Source of the DNA: Ruminococcus sp. | Lineage (GTDB): Bacteria; Bacillota; Clostridia; Oscillospirales; Acutalibacteraceae | Direction: 5' to 3' | Assembly: GCA_017411835.1 (NCBI GenBank) | Contig: JAFQPG010000018.1 | Coordinates: 1 to 36,572 of the forward strand | Length of the DNA stretch: 36,572 bases | Shown here: positions 18,148 to 25,978 of the stretch, piece by piece | Layout: every line of letters starts with the position of its first letter | Position numbering within the stretch: the stretch's first letter is position 1 | Position numbers and translations under genes: made by a program | Notes under the pieces: generated by a model | What the model saw: the letters and a program-made list of their open reading frames with translations, nothing else | Databases searched by the model: none | What the model was told of the DNA's origin: nothing

Positions 18148-18486
18148 TTAAAGAATAAAGCCTACGATATTTTCTTCTGCTGATACAACAAGGTATTCTC
18201 TACCGTTATCAGATGCTTTTACCTTGCCTGATGCACCTGCGCAGATTGTTTTATAGCCTGTCTCAAAAGCATCGTCTGTAGGCATTTCGATATAGCCTGT
18301 AAGCTGGACTGCAGCGTAGCCGTTTCTTACATTAACTGCTACACCAATCATATTTTCATCGTCTGCGCACGCACAAACTGTCTTTGAATCTGACATCTTA
18401 ACCGGTGTGCCCATAACAACTGTGCTGTTCTTATCAACAGCGAATGTCACAACGTTTTCGTTGTAGCCTGAAAAATTAATACTCAT
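18148..18486 (-). CDS. Capsid decoration-like protein
   Basis: 112 residues, all-beta, Val/Ala-rich, with regular GYAAVQLTGYIEMPT and TGYKTICAGASGKVKA patterns. This is like DUF2190/head-decoration proteins encoded just before the capsid gene. No other phage role suits its size and place. Decoration proteins stabilise the packed head, so its presence suggests that DNA-filled heads are made. Confidence 0.65.
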   Translation of the reverse strand: MSINFSGYNENVVTFAVDKNSTVVMGTPVKMSDSKTVCACADDENMIGVAVNVRNGYAAVQLTGYIEMPTDDAFETGYKTICAGASGKVKASDNGREYLVVSAEENIVGFIL

Positions 18487-18499
18487 AATTTTTGCCTCC

Positions 18500-19489
18500 T
18501 TAAACCATAAACTGATTGTTTTTTTCTGTTACAAATTTTGAGCCCTTTTCGTCTTTTACACATTCAAGCTGAGGTGAACAAGGCTCTTCTTCCACGCTCT
18601 TTTTTGTGTACGCATCACACAAAGACTTAAGCTCGTAAACACTAAGCTTTTCTAAAATTCCTTTTAGCGTCTGCGTATCAAGCTCGATATGAGTTACGCC
18701 CATTAATCTAAGCGCCTCATTTTGAAGCTGTGCTTTGTAAAACTCGCCGTCTGATGCTCTTTGCTCGAGCTGTGCGATGTAATCACAAAGCTTTTCTGTC
18801 TGATGCGATTTTAATATCATCTCCTTGCCCTGTTTAAGAGCAGAAATTACATCCTTCATATTTTTACTCTCCTCTTTGTTTTTACAAAACGCTTTAATAA
18901 CGCCTGCATTTTTCTGTGCAGGTACTGCAACAAAGCTAAATTCATACGCGTCATACACACCCGTTAGCTCACCGTAACAAAGTTTACCGTTATACTCTTG
19001 TCCCTTTGTGTGGTGACAACTTGTCGTATGCATATCCTGTGAGCATATTGAACACAGGGTTTCTTTTACCGCACACCCGACGCTTACTTCCTTTGTAATG
19101 CCTGAATCAAGCGCCAAAATAAGCTCTTTGTTTTTCTCAGATTTAGGAAGATACGCACGTGCGACAAGTCTGAAATAATCGTCACCCGTTTTAGTTTTTC
19201 TGTTTTCAAGGGCTTCAACCTTGCACGAAAAAATACGTGCTGACTGATTTTTTGCACTTGGGTTGTGGTCAAAAATGCCCGTCTTTCCGACAAAGAGCTT
19301 TTCAAGCTCAAAGAGCGATTCAACCGTAAAGCGTTCAAAATCTCTATCGATGTCGTTATCACAAAGCACAACGGAGAATACGTAAACCTCATCAGCACTC
19401 AGCTCTCGTCGTGTGTACTGATTAATAAGCTGTAAATCTTCATTACTTACTAAAGTGTCTGCACTTTTAATTACCTTACCTGTTTTCAA
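18500..19489 (-). CDS. Prohead protease and scaffold fusion (XkdF-like) with Cys/His insertion
   Basis: 329 residues with a TTG start that overlaps the portal stop; GAGGTG is upstream. The first 200 residues are a U35-type serine protease: HNP with His75, and EVSVG with Ser136. A zinc-knuckle-like insertion has Cys146, Cys149, Cys158, His159/His160 and Cys171 (CSICSQDMH then CHH). After residue 205 it turns into a coiled scaffold-like region (KDVISALKQGKEMILK; YIAQLEQRA) as in fused protease-scaffold proteins. The protease trims capsid N-arms during maturation. All the expected catalytic residues are present. Confidence 0.85.
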   Translation of the reverse strand: MKTGKVIKSADTLVSNEDLQLINQYTRRELSADEVYVFSVVLCDNDIDRDFERFTVESLFELEKLFVGKTGIFDHNPSAKNQSARIFSCKVEALENRKTKTGDDYFRLVARAYLPKSEKNKELILALDSGITKEVSVGCAVKETLCSICSQDMHTTSCHHTKGQEYNGKLCYGELTGVYDAYEFSFVAVPAQKNAGVIKAFCKNKEESKNMKDVISALKQGKEMILKSHQTEKLCDYIAQLEQRASDGEFYKAQLQNEALRLMGVTHIELDTQTLKGILEKLSVYELKSLCDAYTKKSVEEEPCSPQLECVKDEKGSKFVTEKNNQFMV

Positions 19490-20643
19490 CTTTTCACCTC
19501 CGCTAAAGAAAGCTCAATCTGCTGTGCCTGAGCATTGTGCAGACGAGCAGTCGCAAGCTCTGTTTCGTCTAGCAGACTGATATTGCTCCAGTTTATTTCG
19601 AACTCATCGCAAAGCGAAGAAGTTCTTAAAAACTGCCTGCAAATCTTTTTGATAACAGGATTTAAAATCGTCCTGTAATACTCAAGCTCGCTTGTTAAAA
19701 TATCCGCCTGCTGGGCGCTCATACGCTCTGTTGAGGACCACGAAAGTCCGAGCAAAAACGGCGGGATAGAAAGCTTTGCAACAATCTGTTCTAAAAGATG
19801 TCGTATCTCGATATCGCACGACAGCACCTGATTATCAGCACCGATTACCTTAACCGAAACATCACCCACCGACACAAAGTCGCATACCTGAGATTTATCC
19901 CTCATCGCCTTGCTCCATTGTGTCGCAATTTCCTGCACACGCTGTTTTGTGTTTATGTGAGCGTTTTCCTGCGGCTTATAGGTAATTGCAAAACGCACGT
20001 TTCCAACTCTTTCGAAATTCACACCGATTGTGTTGAAAATCTTCAAAAGTATTGAGCTTACAAACGGCAGTCCCTTTAAAATCGATGTGCCCTGCACCCT
20101 GCCCGGTGTCGGGTTTAAAAGGCTTAAGCAGATAAGCTCCTGATATTTAACCGGTGTGTAGCTCATATCCTTGCCCTTTGCACACACCAAAACATCAAGT
20201 GACGAGTCTAATTGTTTCAGCCTTACATCTTCTAATGACGCGTTATACAAAGCTTTTACAAAGCGAAAATCTTTTGACATAACAATCTCGCCTACTGCAC
20301 TACCGTAGGTCAGAAGCTGGTCAAAATACGTATAGATAAACTGCATAATGCCGTTTGAGTTGTTATTTACTCTGACATCTTGCAAAAAATTATCCAGCGA
20401 CTTTTGTGCCGATTTATCCTTACACTTAATTTCAAAAGTGCCGATAAGTCGCACAAGCTTTGAAATCGCAGCATCGATAACAGGAATTGCTTCTCTTAAG
20501 CTTTTATAAAGCTCAAGCTGTTTTTCACAATACGGACTGTAGTTATCAAGCATAGAAAATGGATGCTTATTCGTGCTTGATAAAGAGGTCTGAACAGTAA
20601 AGTCATCTGCATCGCTTTTCTTTTTTGCAGAAAATAATTTCAA
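19486..20643 (-). CDS. Portal protein
   Basis: 385 residues. The ring-forming protein through which DNA is pumped into the head. The landmarks are an N-terminal YSPYCEKQLELYKSLREAIPVIDAAI segment, FIYTYFDQLLTYGSAVGEIV in the stem-wing part, and the conserved LSIPPFLLGLSWSSTERMSAQQA loop close to the C-terminus. The size is at the low end for XkdE-type portals (about 440-500). The TTG start has AGGAGG ahead. Gene order terminase, portal, protease is standard. Confidence 0.88.
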   Translation of the reverse strand: MKLFSAKKKSDADDFTVQTSLSSTNKHPFSMLDNYSPYCEKQLELYKSLREAIPVIDAAISKLVRLIGTFEIKCKDKSAQKSLDNFLQDVRVNNNSNGIMQFIYTYFDQLLTYGSAVGEIVMSKDFRFVKALYNASLEDVRLKQLDSSLDVLVCAKGKDMSYTPVKYQELICLSLLNPTPGRVQGTSILKGLPFVSSILLKIFNTIGVNFERVGNVRFAITYKPQENAHINTKQRVQEIATQWSKAMRDKSQVCDFVSVGDVSVKVIGADNQVLSCDIEIRHLLEQIVAKLSIPPFLLGLSWSSTERMSAQQADILTSELEYYRTILNPVIKKICRQFLRTSSLCDEFEINWSNISLLDETELATARLHNAQAQQIELSLAEVKS

Positions 20644-20658
20644 GCTATTACCTCCTGT

Positions 20659-21912
20659 TTAGTATCTTTTTGCGGCGACAGCACAAAAATCACTGTCGTC
20701 GCGGTTTTTAATTGTGGTGACAAAATATCTGATATCATCCATCGCGTGGTCATTTGCTTTGACTACCATATCGTTTTGTGCGTTTTCGCTCCATCTGTAT
20801 AAAGAGAACTCCTTTATGCTTGCTTTGCAGTTTTTGCATATACGCACGCTTTTCTCTTTAAGCGCAGAGGACACGGTTCTGATTCCGTCGATGACGTTGT
20901 TTTTTGCAGGCACTACTAAAAATTTCTGATGCCGCCTGATAACCTCAATAAAGCTACACGCTGACGGGTCAACCGTAACGCAGGATATCTTTTTACCATT
21001 CACAAGCTCGCACAACGCCTTGTAGTGCTCCTCGTCAGTACGCTGATATCCCTCTTTTTTAGAATCGAAATAATATTCGTCAATTCTATACCACACGTCG
21101 TTTTGTCTTCCCCACAAACCAAATGACGCGGGATTTACCGTACCGTAATCGCACGACACAGCGTATTCCTCAAAATCGCCTTTTGGTATATCGTAAAATG
21201 CGCTGTCATTGTCCATAAACGGATACACAGCACCGCACACGCTCACCCATCTGCCCTGAACAAAACGCTGATAAAAAGACCCCGAATACATCTTTTCGTA
21301 GCGCTTTATCATTTTTTTAGAAAGGGACGGGTTGTCGTGCATTGTAAAGTGGATATACAAAGCGTTTTTTTCTTTATGCTTTTTTATCCACTCGTTGTAG
21401 AACCAATGGGACGGATACTCAGGGTTGCAGTTAAACCAGAAAGTTGAGCCTGATACCGAGCATCGTGCCAAAGCCTGCTCGACAAAAGACCTCGGCATAA
21501 GTGCTACCTCATCAAGCAAAATTCCGCTAAGCGTCATACCCTGTATTAAAGAGGCTGAGCCCTCATCCTTACCGCCGAAAAGGTAAAAGCGGTTAACTTT
21601 GTTTTTGTAATTTGCGGTAATGAGGTTATCGCTTAGCTTATAAGAAATTTCAAAGCCCAACCGCTCAAGCTCAGATGTTAGAGGAGTGACTAAATTCCTG
21701 CGTAGCGATTTTATCGTTTTTCCGCACAAGGCAAACGAGCTGTCATCAAATTTTGCAAATGCCCACAAAATAAACGACAACGACATACAAAAGGTTTTGC
21801 CCGACCTGACTGCCCCGTCGCAGATCACCGCATCACAGCTTTTGTAGGGTGAGTTTTCGCTCCACCAGGTAAGTGCAAGCAACTGCTTTTTAGAAAAAGG
21901 TTTATAGTTCAC
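20659..21912 (-). CDS. Terminase large subunit
   Basis: 417 residues from GTG at 21912, which has GAGGTGG six bases upstream (a TTG at 21927 would add five residues). It is the packaging motor. The ATPase has Walker A GAVRSGKT (residues 33-40 of this start) and Walker B ILLDE (131-135). The RNase-H-like nuclease has its acidic residues at Asp255 (SCDYG), Asp315 (TVDPSA) and Asp392/Asp393 (HAMDDIRYF). All catalytic residues are intact, so the enzyme looks functional. It overlaps the small-subunit stop by 11 bases. Confidence 0.95.
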   Translation of the reverse strand: MNYKPFSKKQLLALTWWSENSPYKSCDAVICDGAVRSGKTFCMSLSFILWAFAKFDDSSFALCGKTIKSLRRNLVTPLTSELERLGFEISYKLSDNLITANYKNKVNRFYLFGGKDEGSASLIQGMTLSGILLDEVALMPRSFVEQALARCSVSGSTFWFNCNPEYPSHWFYNEWIKKHKEKNALYIHFTMHDNPSLSKKMIKRYEKMYSGSFYQRFVQGRWVSVCGAVYPFMDNDSAFYDIPKGDFEEYAVSCDYGTVNPASFGLWGRQNDVWYRIDEYYFDSKKEGYQRTDEEHYKALCELVNGKKISCVTVDPSACSFIEVIRRHQKFLVVPAKNNVIDGIRTVSSALKEKSVRICKNCKASIKEFSLYRWSENAQNDMVVKANDHAMDDIRYFVTTIKNRDDSDFCAVAAKRY

Positions 21913-22402
21913 CGTTTTCCACCTCAAGTTCGCTTATCGTCTTTGCGCCTAAATTTATTGCATCAATCAGACTGTTTCCAAAGTCCTGCTCTTTTTCGCA
22001 GTCGCTGATATTTTGCAACGCTTTAATTCTGTCAAAGAATTTTATCTCCATCGCTCCATCTTTAAGCTTTTTAATTTCGGACACCATAATCAGGTCCATT
22101 TTCGAGAGCGTTTCTCTACTCACATTTTCCATAAACAAAAGGCTGACAGCATCAGAAACTGATGAAAAAGCAAGGCGTTCAAAACCGAGTCGCGCTATCT
22201 GCTTGATTGCGTTTTCACGCGTGTTTATGATAGACGCTATCTCTGCTGCCGCCTCAGGCTTTGACAGTATCTGCTCGCCCTTTTGCAAAGGTTTTTTTGT
22301 GTAGCCCGCGTTTAGTGCAGACTTTTCAATATCAGCGCTGTTTGCATAATGCACACAAAAGAGTCTTTGCTTTTGAGAAAGCCCCCGTGTTTTATTCTTC
22401 AA
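21902..22402 (-). CDS. Terminase small subunit
   Basis: 166 residues. I start it at TTG 22402, which has GAAAGGAG about seven bases ahead; a GTG at 22432 has none. The N-terminal part is helical DNA-binding (KTRGLSQKQRLFCVHYANSADIEKSALNAGYTKK), the well-known XtmA/terminase-2 pattern. It recognises the packaging start site and hands DNA to the large subunit. It is the first gene of the island operon. Confidence 0.9.
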   Translation of the reverse strand: MKNKTRGLSQKQRLFCVHYANSADIEKSALNAGYTKKPLQKGEQILSKPEAAAEIASIINTRENAIKQIARLGFERLAFSSVSDAVSLLFMENVSRETLSKMDLIMVSEIKKLKDGAMEIKFFDRIKALQNISDCEKEQDFGNSLIDAINLGAKTISELEVENGEL

Positions 22403-22453
22403 AGTATCTCTCCTTTCAATAATGGCTCTCACTTAACCCCCAAAAAACGAAAA

Positions 22454-22486
22454 AAGTTGCATAAAAATATGCAACTTCTGAAAAAA
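22454..22486. terminator. Hairpin between phage-island leader and gerA gene
   Basis: A perfect 10-pair stem, AAGTTGCATA / TATGCAACTT, with an AAAA loop. On the minus strand it is followed by TTTTTTCGTTTTTT, so it reads as a good intrinsic terminator located about 50 bases upstream of the first island gene. On the plus strand it is followed by an A/T-rich stretch with weaker tail quality. No convincing promoter is visible between it and the first island gene. Confidence 0.75.
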
Positions 22487-22559
22487 TTTTTTATTTTTTT
22501 ATAATTTTTCTAGTTTTGGTAAAGATATAGTAAACTGTAAATTTTTAAAAGGAGACTAT

Positions 22560-23972
22560 ATGTTTACTGAAAATTTTGAGCATAACAGAAAGCTTTTAAA
22601 AGATACTTTGCGTAGTGACGAGTGCTTTGACATAATCGAGCGAGATATCGAATTAAACGGCAAAAAAGCGGTTATGTTTTACATCGATGGCTTTGTAAAG
22701 GACGACACGATGGAGCATATTATGGAGTTCTTTTACTTAAATACCGAAGACGACATCACCGTTGATGCGCGCACCTTTGCATCTCACTGTGTACCGTACG
22801 TTGAGGTCGACGTCATGGGCGACCTTGATATGGTTGTAAAAAATGTGCTGTCTGGCGTTTCGTGCATTATAATAGACGGGTTTACCGAATGCATTATGCT
22901 TGATATGCGTACCTACCCTCAACGAAGTACATCAGAGCCACAAGACGACAAGGTGCTTCGAGGCTCAAAGGACGGCTTTGTAGAAACGCTGATTTTCAAC
23001 TGTGCACTAATCAGGCGACGCATCCGCGACCCTCAGTTTACGACCACCGCATTATGCGTGGGCAAGTCATCAAAAACCGATATAGTAATGTGCTATATGA
23101 AGGACAAGGTCGATAAATCGCTTTTAAAAACGCTTAAGAAAAAGATAGAAAACTTAGATGTCGTAGCGCTTGCAATGAACCAGCAAAGTCTGATTGAAGC
23201 GTTGTATCCTAAAAAATGGTACAACCCTTTTCCAAAGGTAAAGTACACCGAGCGTCCTGACGTAGCCGCCGCGGTTGCGCTAAAAGGTAGTATAGTAATT
23301 TTGGTCGACAACTCGCCGTCAGCACTTTTGCTTCCGACCTCGATTTTTGAGGTACTCGAAGAAGCTGACGACTACTACTTCCCTCCGATTACAGGAACTT
23401 ATATAAGACTTGCGCGATATTTAATCACAATCATTTCTGTGATTTTGACTCCGCTATGGCTCTTGGCGGTACAAAACCCCGACTTTGTCCCCGAAACTTT
23501 TTCGTTTGTTATCCCCGACAGCTCGCAGGTCAACATCTCGATTTTCTGGCAGTTAATTTTAATTGAAATCGGAATAGACGGCTTACGCCTTGCGGCTCTC
23601 AATACCCCCGACAGCCTGTCCACCTCGCTGTCCATCGTCGGAGCTATCGCCTTTTCGCAGTTTGCGATAGACTCGGGATGGTTTTCGATGGAGGTTATCC
23701 TCTATATGGCGTTTGTCACCATCGCAAACTACAGCCAGCCTAGCTATGAGCTCGGCTACAGTCTGAAATTTTTACGAGTTATTTTGCTTGTACTGACAAA
23801 GATTTTCAACTTCTGGGGCTTTGTCGCCGGTATTGCTTTAAATATCGTACTGCTTTTCACAAACAAAACCTTATCGGGAAAAAGCTATATGTATCCGCTT
23901 TTCCCATTAAACCCTAAAGAGCTGCTCTACAAGCTCACCCGCATACGCTCATCTGCTAAAAAAGCAGATTGA
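22560..23972 (+). CDS. GerA-family spore germination protein (SpoVAF/GerAA-like)
   Basis: 470 residues, similar to SpoVAF (about 490). The soluble N-terminal domain begins with NFEHNRKLLKDTL and ends in the family block RGSKDGFVETL near residue 134. Then come membrane segments at about 285-305, 325-345, 355-372, 378-392 and 405-433, and a C-terminal PLFPLNP loop. GerAA/SpoVAF proteins sit in the inner spore membrane and help nutrient-triggered germination or dipicolinate release. No GerAB/AC or other spoVA genes lie nearby, so it is an orphan here. AAAAGGAG precedes the ATG. It ends in overlap with the convergent spmB gene. Confidence 0.9.
   Translation: MFTENFEHNRKLLKDTLRSDECFDIIERDIELNGKKAVMFYIDGFVKDDTMEHIMEFFYLNTEDDITVDARTFASHCVPYVEVDVMGDLDMVVKNVLSGVSCIIIDGFTECIMLDMRTYPQRSTSEPQDDKVLRGSKDGFVETLIFNCALIRRRIRDPQFTTTALCVGKSSKTDIVMCYMKDKVDKSLLKTLKKKIENLDVVALAMNQQSLIEALYPKKWYNPFPKVKYTERPDVAAAVALKGSIVILVDNSPSALLLPTSIFEVLEEADDYYFPPITGTYIRLARYLITIISVILTPLWLLAVQNPDFVPETFSFVIPDSSQVNISIFWQLILIEIGIDGLRLAALNTPDSLSTSLSIVGAIAFSQFAIDSGWFSMEVILYMAFVTIANYSQPSYELGYSLKFLRVILLVLTKIFNFWGFVAGIALNIVLLFTNKTLSGKSYMYPLFPLNPKELLYKLTRIRSSAKKAD
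23951..23969. other. Hairpin spanning overlapping convergent stops
   Basis: A 7-pair stem, ATCTGCT / AGCAGAT, with an AAAAA loop covers the stop region of both the gerA-like gene and spmB. There is no T-run on either side. It may act as a weak bidirectional stop or RNA end-protecting fold. Confidence 0.35.
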
Positions 23973-24462
23973 CAGTAAGCACGGCAAAAATTGCTGCAGT
24001 AAAGTCCGCCACAAGCGCCGCTATAAGCGTGTGGCGGATTTTCTTTATATTTACTGCGCCAAAATACATAGTTATTGCGTAAAAGGTTGTTTCCGTTGAG
24101 CCCGCAATTACGCTTGCGCATCTGCCTAAAAAGCTGTCCGGTCCAAAGTCTTTTAGCGCTTGATTTAAAAGCGCCGTTGACCCACCGCCCGACACAGGAC
24201 GCAAAAGCGTCATCGGTAAAAGCTCGCTCGGAAATCCGATTTTTTCACAAACAGGTGACAAAAAATCTGATATCATCGTCAATGCACCAGAAGCTTTTAG
24301 CATACTGACAGCAACTATCAGACCAATTAAAGTAGGTGCAATATTATATATTGTTTTGATTCCACTCTTAGCCCCTTTAACGAAAACATCAAAAACATTC
24401 ACTTTTTTAAAAAGCGCATAGCAAAGCACAAAGGCAATTAAACTCGGCATCACGTAGTCCAT
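23956..24462 (-). CDS. spmB: Spore maturation protein B
   Basis: 168 residues. A membrane nucleoside-transporter-gate-like protein needed with SpmA for spore core dehydration. The family signature RPVSGGGSTALLNQ and the ETTFYAITMYFG motif are clear, and five hydrophobic segments are visible. It overlaps spmA by 13 bases, the usual gene pair. The start codon is preceded by a weak GGGG site, so coupled translation from spmA is likely. Confidence 0.95.
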   Translation of the reverse strand: MDYVMPSLIAFVLCYALFKKVNVFDVFVKGAKSGIKTIYNIAPTLIGLIVAVSMLKASGALTMISDFLSPVCEKIGFPSELLPMTLLRPVSGGGSTALLNQALKDFGPDSFLGRCASVIAGSTETTFYAITMYFGAVNIKKIRHTLIAALVADFTAAIFAVLTVNLLF

Positions 24463-25037
24463 TTTTTGCCCCCGAAGCTTTGTATTATTCTATTTATTGC
24501 AAGTGCTGTAAAAAGCGCAACTGCAGAGGTTATCCACACGCAAATGATAATATCAAATGGCGACTGCGAGCCTAAAGCCTTACGCATTGTCGCGATAGTC
24601 GTCGGCAAAAGCTGGATAGACGCTGTGTTCATTACGACAAAGGTTATCATCGAATTTGTAGCAACATCGCTTTTGTTATCTTTATTTAGCTCCTGCATAG
24701 CAGTAAGTCCAAGCGGAGTCGCCGCATTTGCAAGCCCTAATAAATTCGCGCTTACATTCATACATATACACTCAAACGCCCTGCTGTCCTTTTTTACGTC
24801 AGGAAACAAACGCCTAAGCAATGGTGAAAAAAGCTTTGCAAGCTTTTGTGTCAGCTCGCATTCTTTTGCAACCTCCATTATCCCCGACCATAAGCACAGC
24901 ATCCCGCTCATCATTATAAGAAGCTCTACAGCGTTAGATGCTCCGTCCATTATAGATGCCGACAGCTCCTGTGACGTATCAGTAAAAAAAGAGCAAACTA
25001 TGCTTGCTAAAATCATAAAGACAAATATGTACGACAA
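24450..25037 (-). CDS. spmA: Spore maturation protein A
   Basis: 195 residues from a TTG at 25037, chosen because AAAGGTGG lies seven bases upstream; the longer frame to 25067 has no such site. Family motifs are CLWSGIMEVA, LFPDVKKDSRAF, SANLLGLANAATPLG and FVVMNTASIQLLPTT. Together with SpmB it forms a membrane unit active in the mother cell during sporulation. The pair is transcribed away from the AbrB-like gene; no promoter could be picked with confidence. Confidence 0.93.
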   Translation of the reverse strand: MSYIFVFMILASIVCSFFTDTSQELSASIMDGASNAVELLIMMSGMLCLWSGIMEVAKECELTQKLAKLFSPLLRRLFPDVKKDSRAFECICMNVSANLLGLANAATPLGLTAMQELNKDNKSDVATNSMITFVVMNTASIQLLPTTIATMRKALGSQSPFDIIICVWITSAVALFTALAINRIIQSFGGKKWTT

Positions 25038-25104
25038 AAATTTACCACCTTTTGCTAAATTTATCAATTTTTATCGAATTCACTAAAAATATGACAAAAT
25101 TCGA

Positions 25105-25133
25105 TTGACACCGGCAAACCTATTTGATAGAAT
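25105..25133 (+). promoter_or_regulatory. Strong sigma-A promoter of AbrB-like gene
   Basis: A perfect TTGACA (25105-25110), a 17-base spacer and TAGAAT (25128-25133) are found about 30 bases ahead of the coding start at 25166. Confidence 0.8.
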
Positions 25134-25165
25134 GAATTTAAGAGATTATGAAAGGAAGAGTTTTT

Positions 25166-25408
25166 ATGAAACCTGCAGGATTTATACTAAAGATAGACCA
25201 GCTTGGACGTATTGTTATCCCAAAGCCTTTGAGAAAAAAATACGACCTTGAGCTTGGCGACAGCTTAGAGCTTTTTAACGAGCCTGACGGCATACTGATG
25301 AAAAAGTACTGTATGAGTTGTGCTTTTTGCGGCAACGACGACAATCTCACAAAATTCAAGGATAAGACGATTTGCGAAAACTGTCTTAACGAAATCAAAA
25401 ACGCTTAA
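25166..25408 (+). CDS. AbrB/SpoVT-like transcriptional regulator with C-terminal Cys4 knuckle
   Basis: 80 residues starting at the ATG with AAAGGAAG upstream (an ATG at 25148 has none). The first 45 residues are a swapped-hairpin AbrB domain: DQLGRIVIPKPLRKKYDLELGD. The C-terminus holds two CxxC pairs (CAFC and CENC, with CMSC just before) and looks like a small zinc ribbon. AbrB-type proteins bind A/T-rich promoter DNA as dimers or tetramers in transition-state and sporulation control. Being next to spmAB fits, but its targets are unknown. Confidence 0.9.
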   Translation: MKPAGFILKIDQLGRIVIPKPLRKKYDLELGDSLELFNEPDGILMKKYCMSCAFCGNDDNLTKFKDKTICENCLNEIKNA

Positions 25409-25477
25409 TTTGTAATTTATCCATCTACTAAAATATATATTTAATTTTTTAACATTATTCTAGTTAGGAGCTTTATT

Positions 25478-25966
25478 ATGAAGAGAACAGACAAGAAAAA
25501 CTACTACCTTGACATTGCTGAAACTGTATTAGAGCGTGGCACCTGCTTAAGACGCAACTTTGGTGCAATTATCGTCAACAACGACCAGATTGTTTCTACC
25601 GGCTACGTAGGAGCTCCAAGAGGCAGAAAAAACTGCATTGATATGGGCGTATGCGTAAGAGAGCAAAACAACATCCCACGTGGCGAACGCTACGAGCTTT
25701 GTCGCTCTGTTCACGCTGAGGCGAACGCTATTATCCACGCATCCAGAGAAGCGATGCTCGGCGCGACCTTGTATCTTGTTGGCAAAGATGCTAAAACAGG
25801 CGAGTATGTTGAGAACGCTTGTGCGTGCTCTATGTGTAAGCGTATGATTATCAACGCAGGCATCAAAAAGGTTATTATCCGTAATTCAAAAGACAAATTC
25901 ACTGCTATTTACGTAGACGAATGGGTACAAAACGACGAGTCCCTCGACGCAGTTTTAGGCTATTAA
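25478..25966 (+). CDS. dCMP/cytidine deaminase family protein (ComEB-like)
   Basis: 162 residues. A zinc-dependent deaminase that would turn dCMP into dUMP for thymidylate synthesis. The zinc motif HAEANAI and its partner CSMC (in the CACSMCKRMI segment) are both present, as is the N-terminal FGAIIVNNDQIVSTGYVGAPRG and the dCMP-deaminase insert CVREQNN. GGAG lies ahead of the ATG. A terminator follows. It could also act on other free nucleotides, but dCMP is the best guess from the sequence. Confidence 0.9.
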   Translation: MKRTDKKNYYLDIAETVLERGTCLRRNFGAIIVNNDQIVSTGYVGAPRGRKNCIDMGVCVREQNNIPRGERYELCRSVHAEANAIIHASREAMLGATLYLVGKDAKTGEYVENACACSMCKRMIINAGIKKVIIRNSKDKFTAIYVDEWVQNDESLDAVLGY

Positions 25967-25978
25967 AATACATACAAT

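Noticed and set aside
11209-22402. Reading the island as an ordinary complete prophage or as a tailocin
   Set aside because: There is no integrase, repressor, replication or lysis gene and no att repeat, so it is not a normal prophage; terminase, portal and capsid are intact, so it is not a simple tailocin.
11175-22486. The two hairpins flanking the island as att sites
   Set aside because: Their sequences are unrelated to each other and both look like terminators.
24466-25086. 206-codon plus-strand open frame opposite spmA
   Set aside because: spmA is a clear family member on the other strand; the antisense frame has no ribosome site and its hydrophobic look mirrors the membrane-protein codons.
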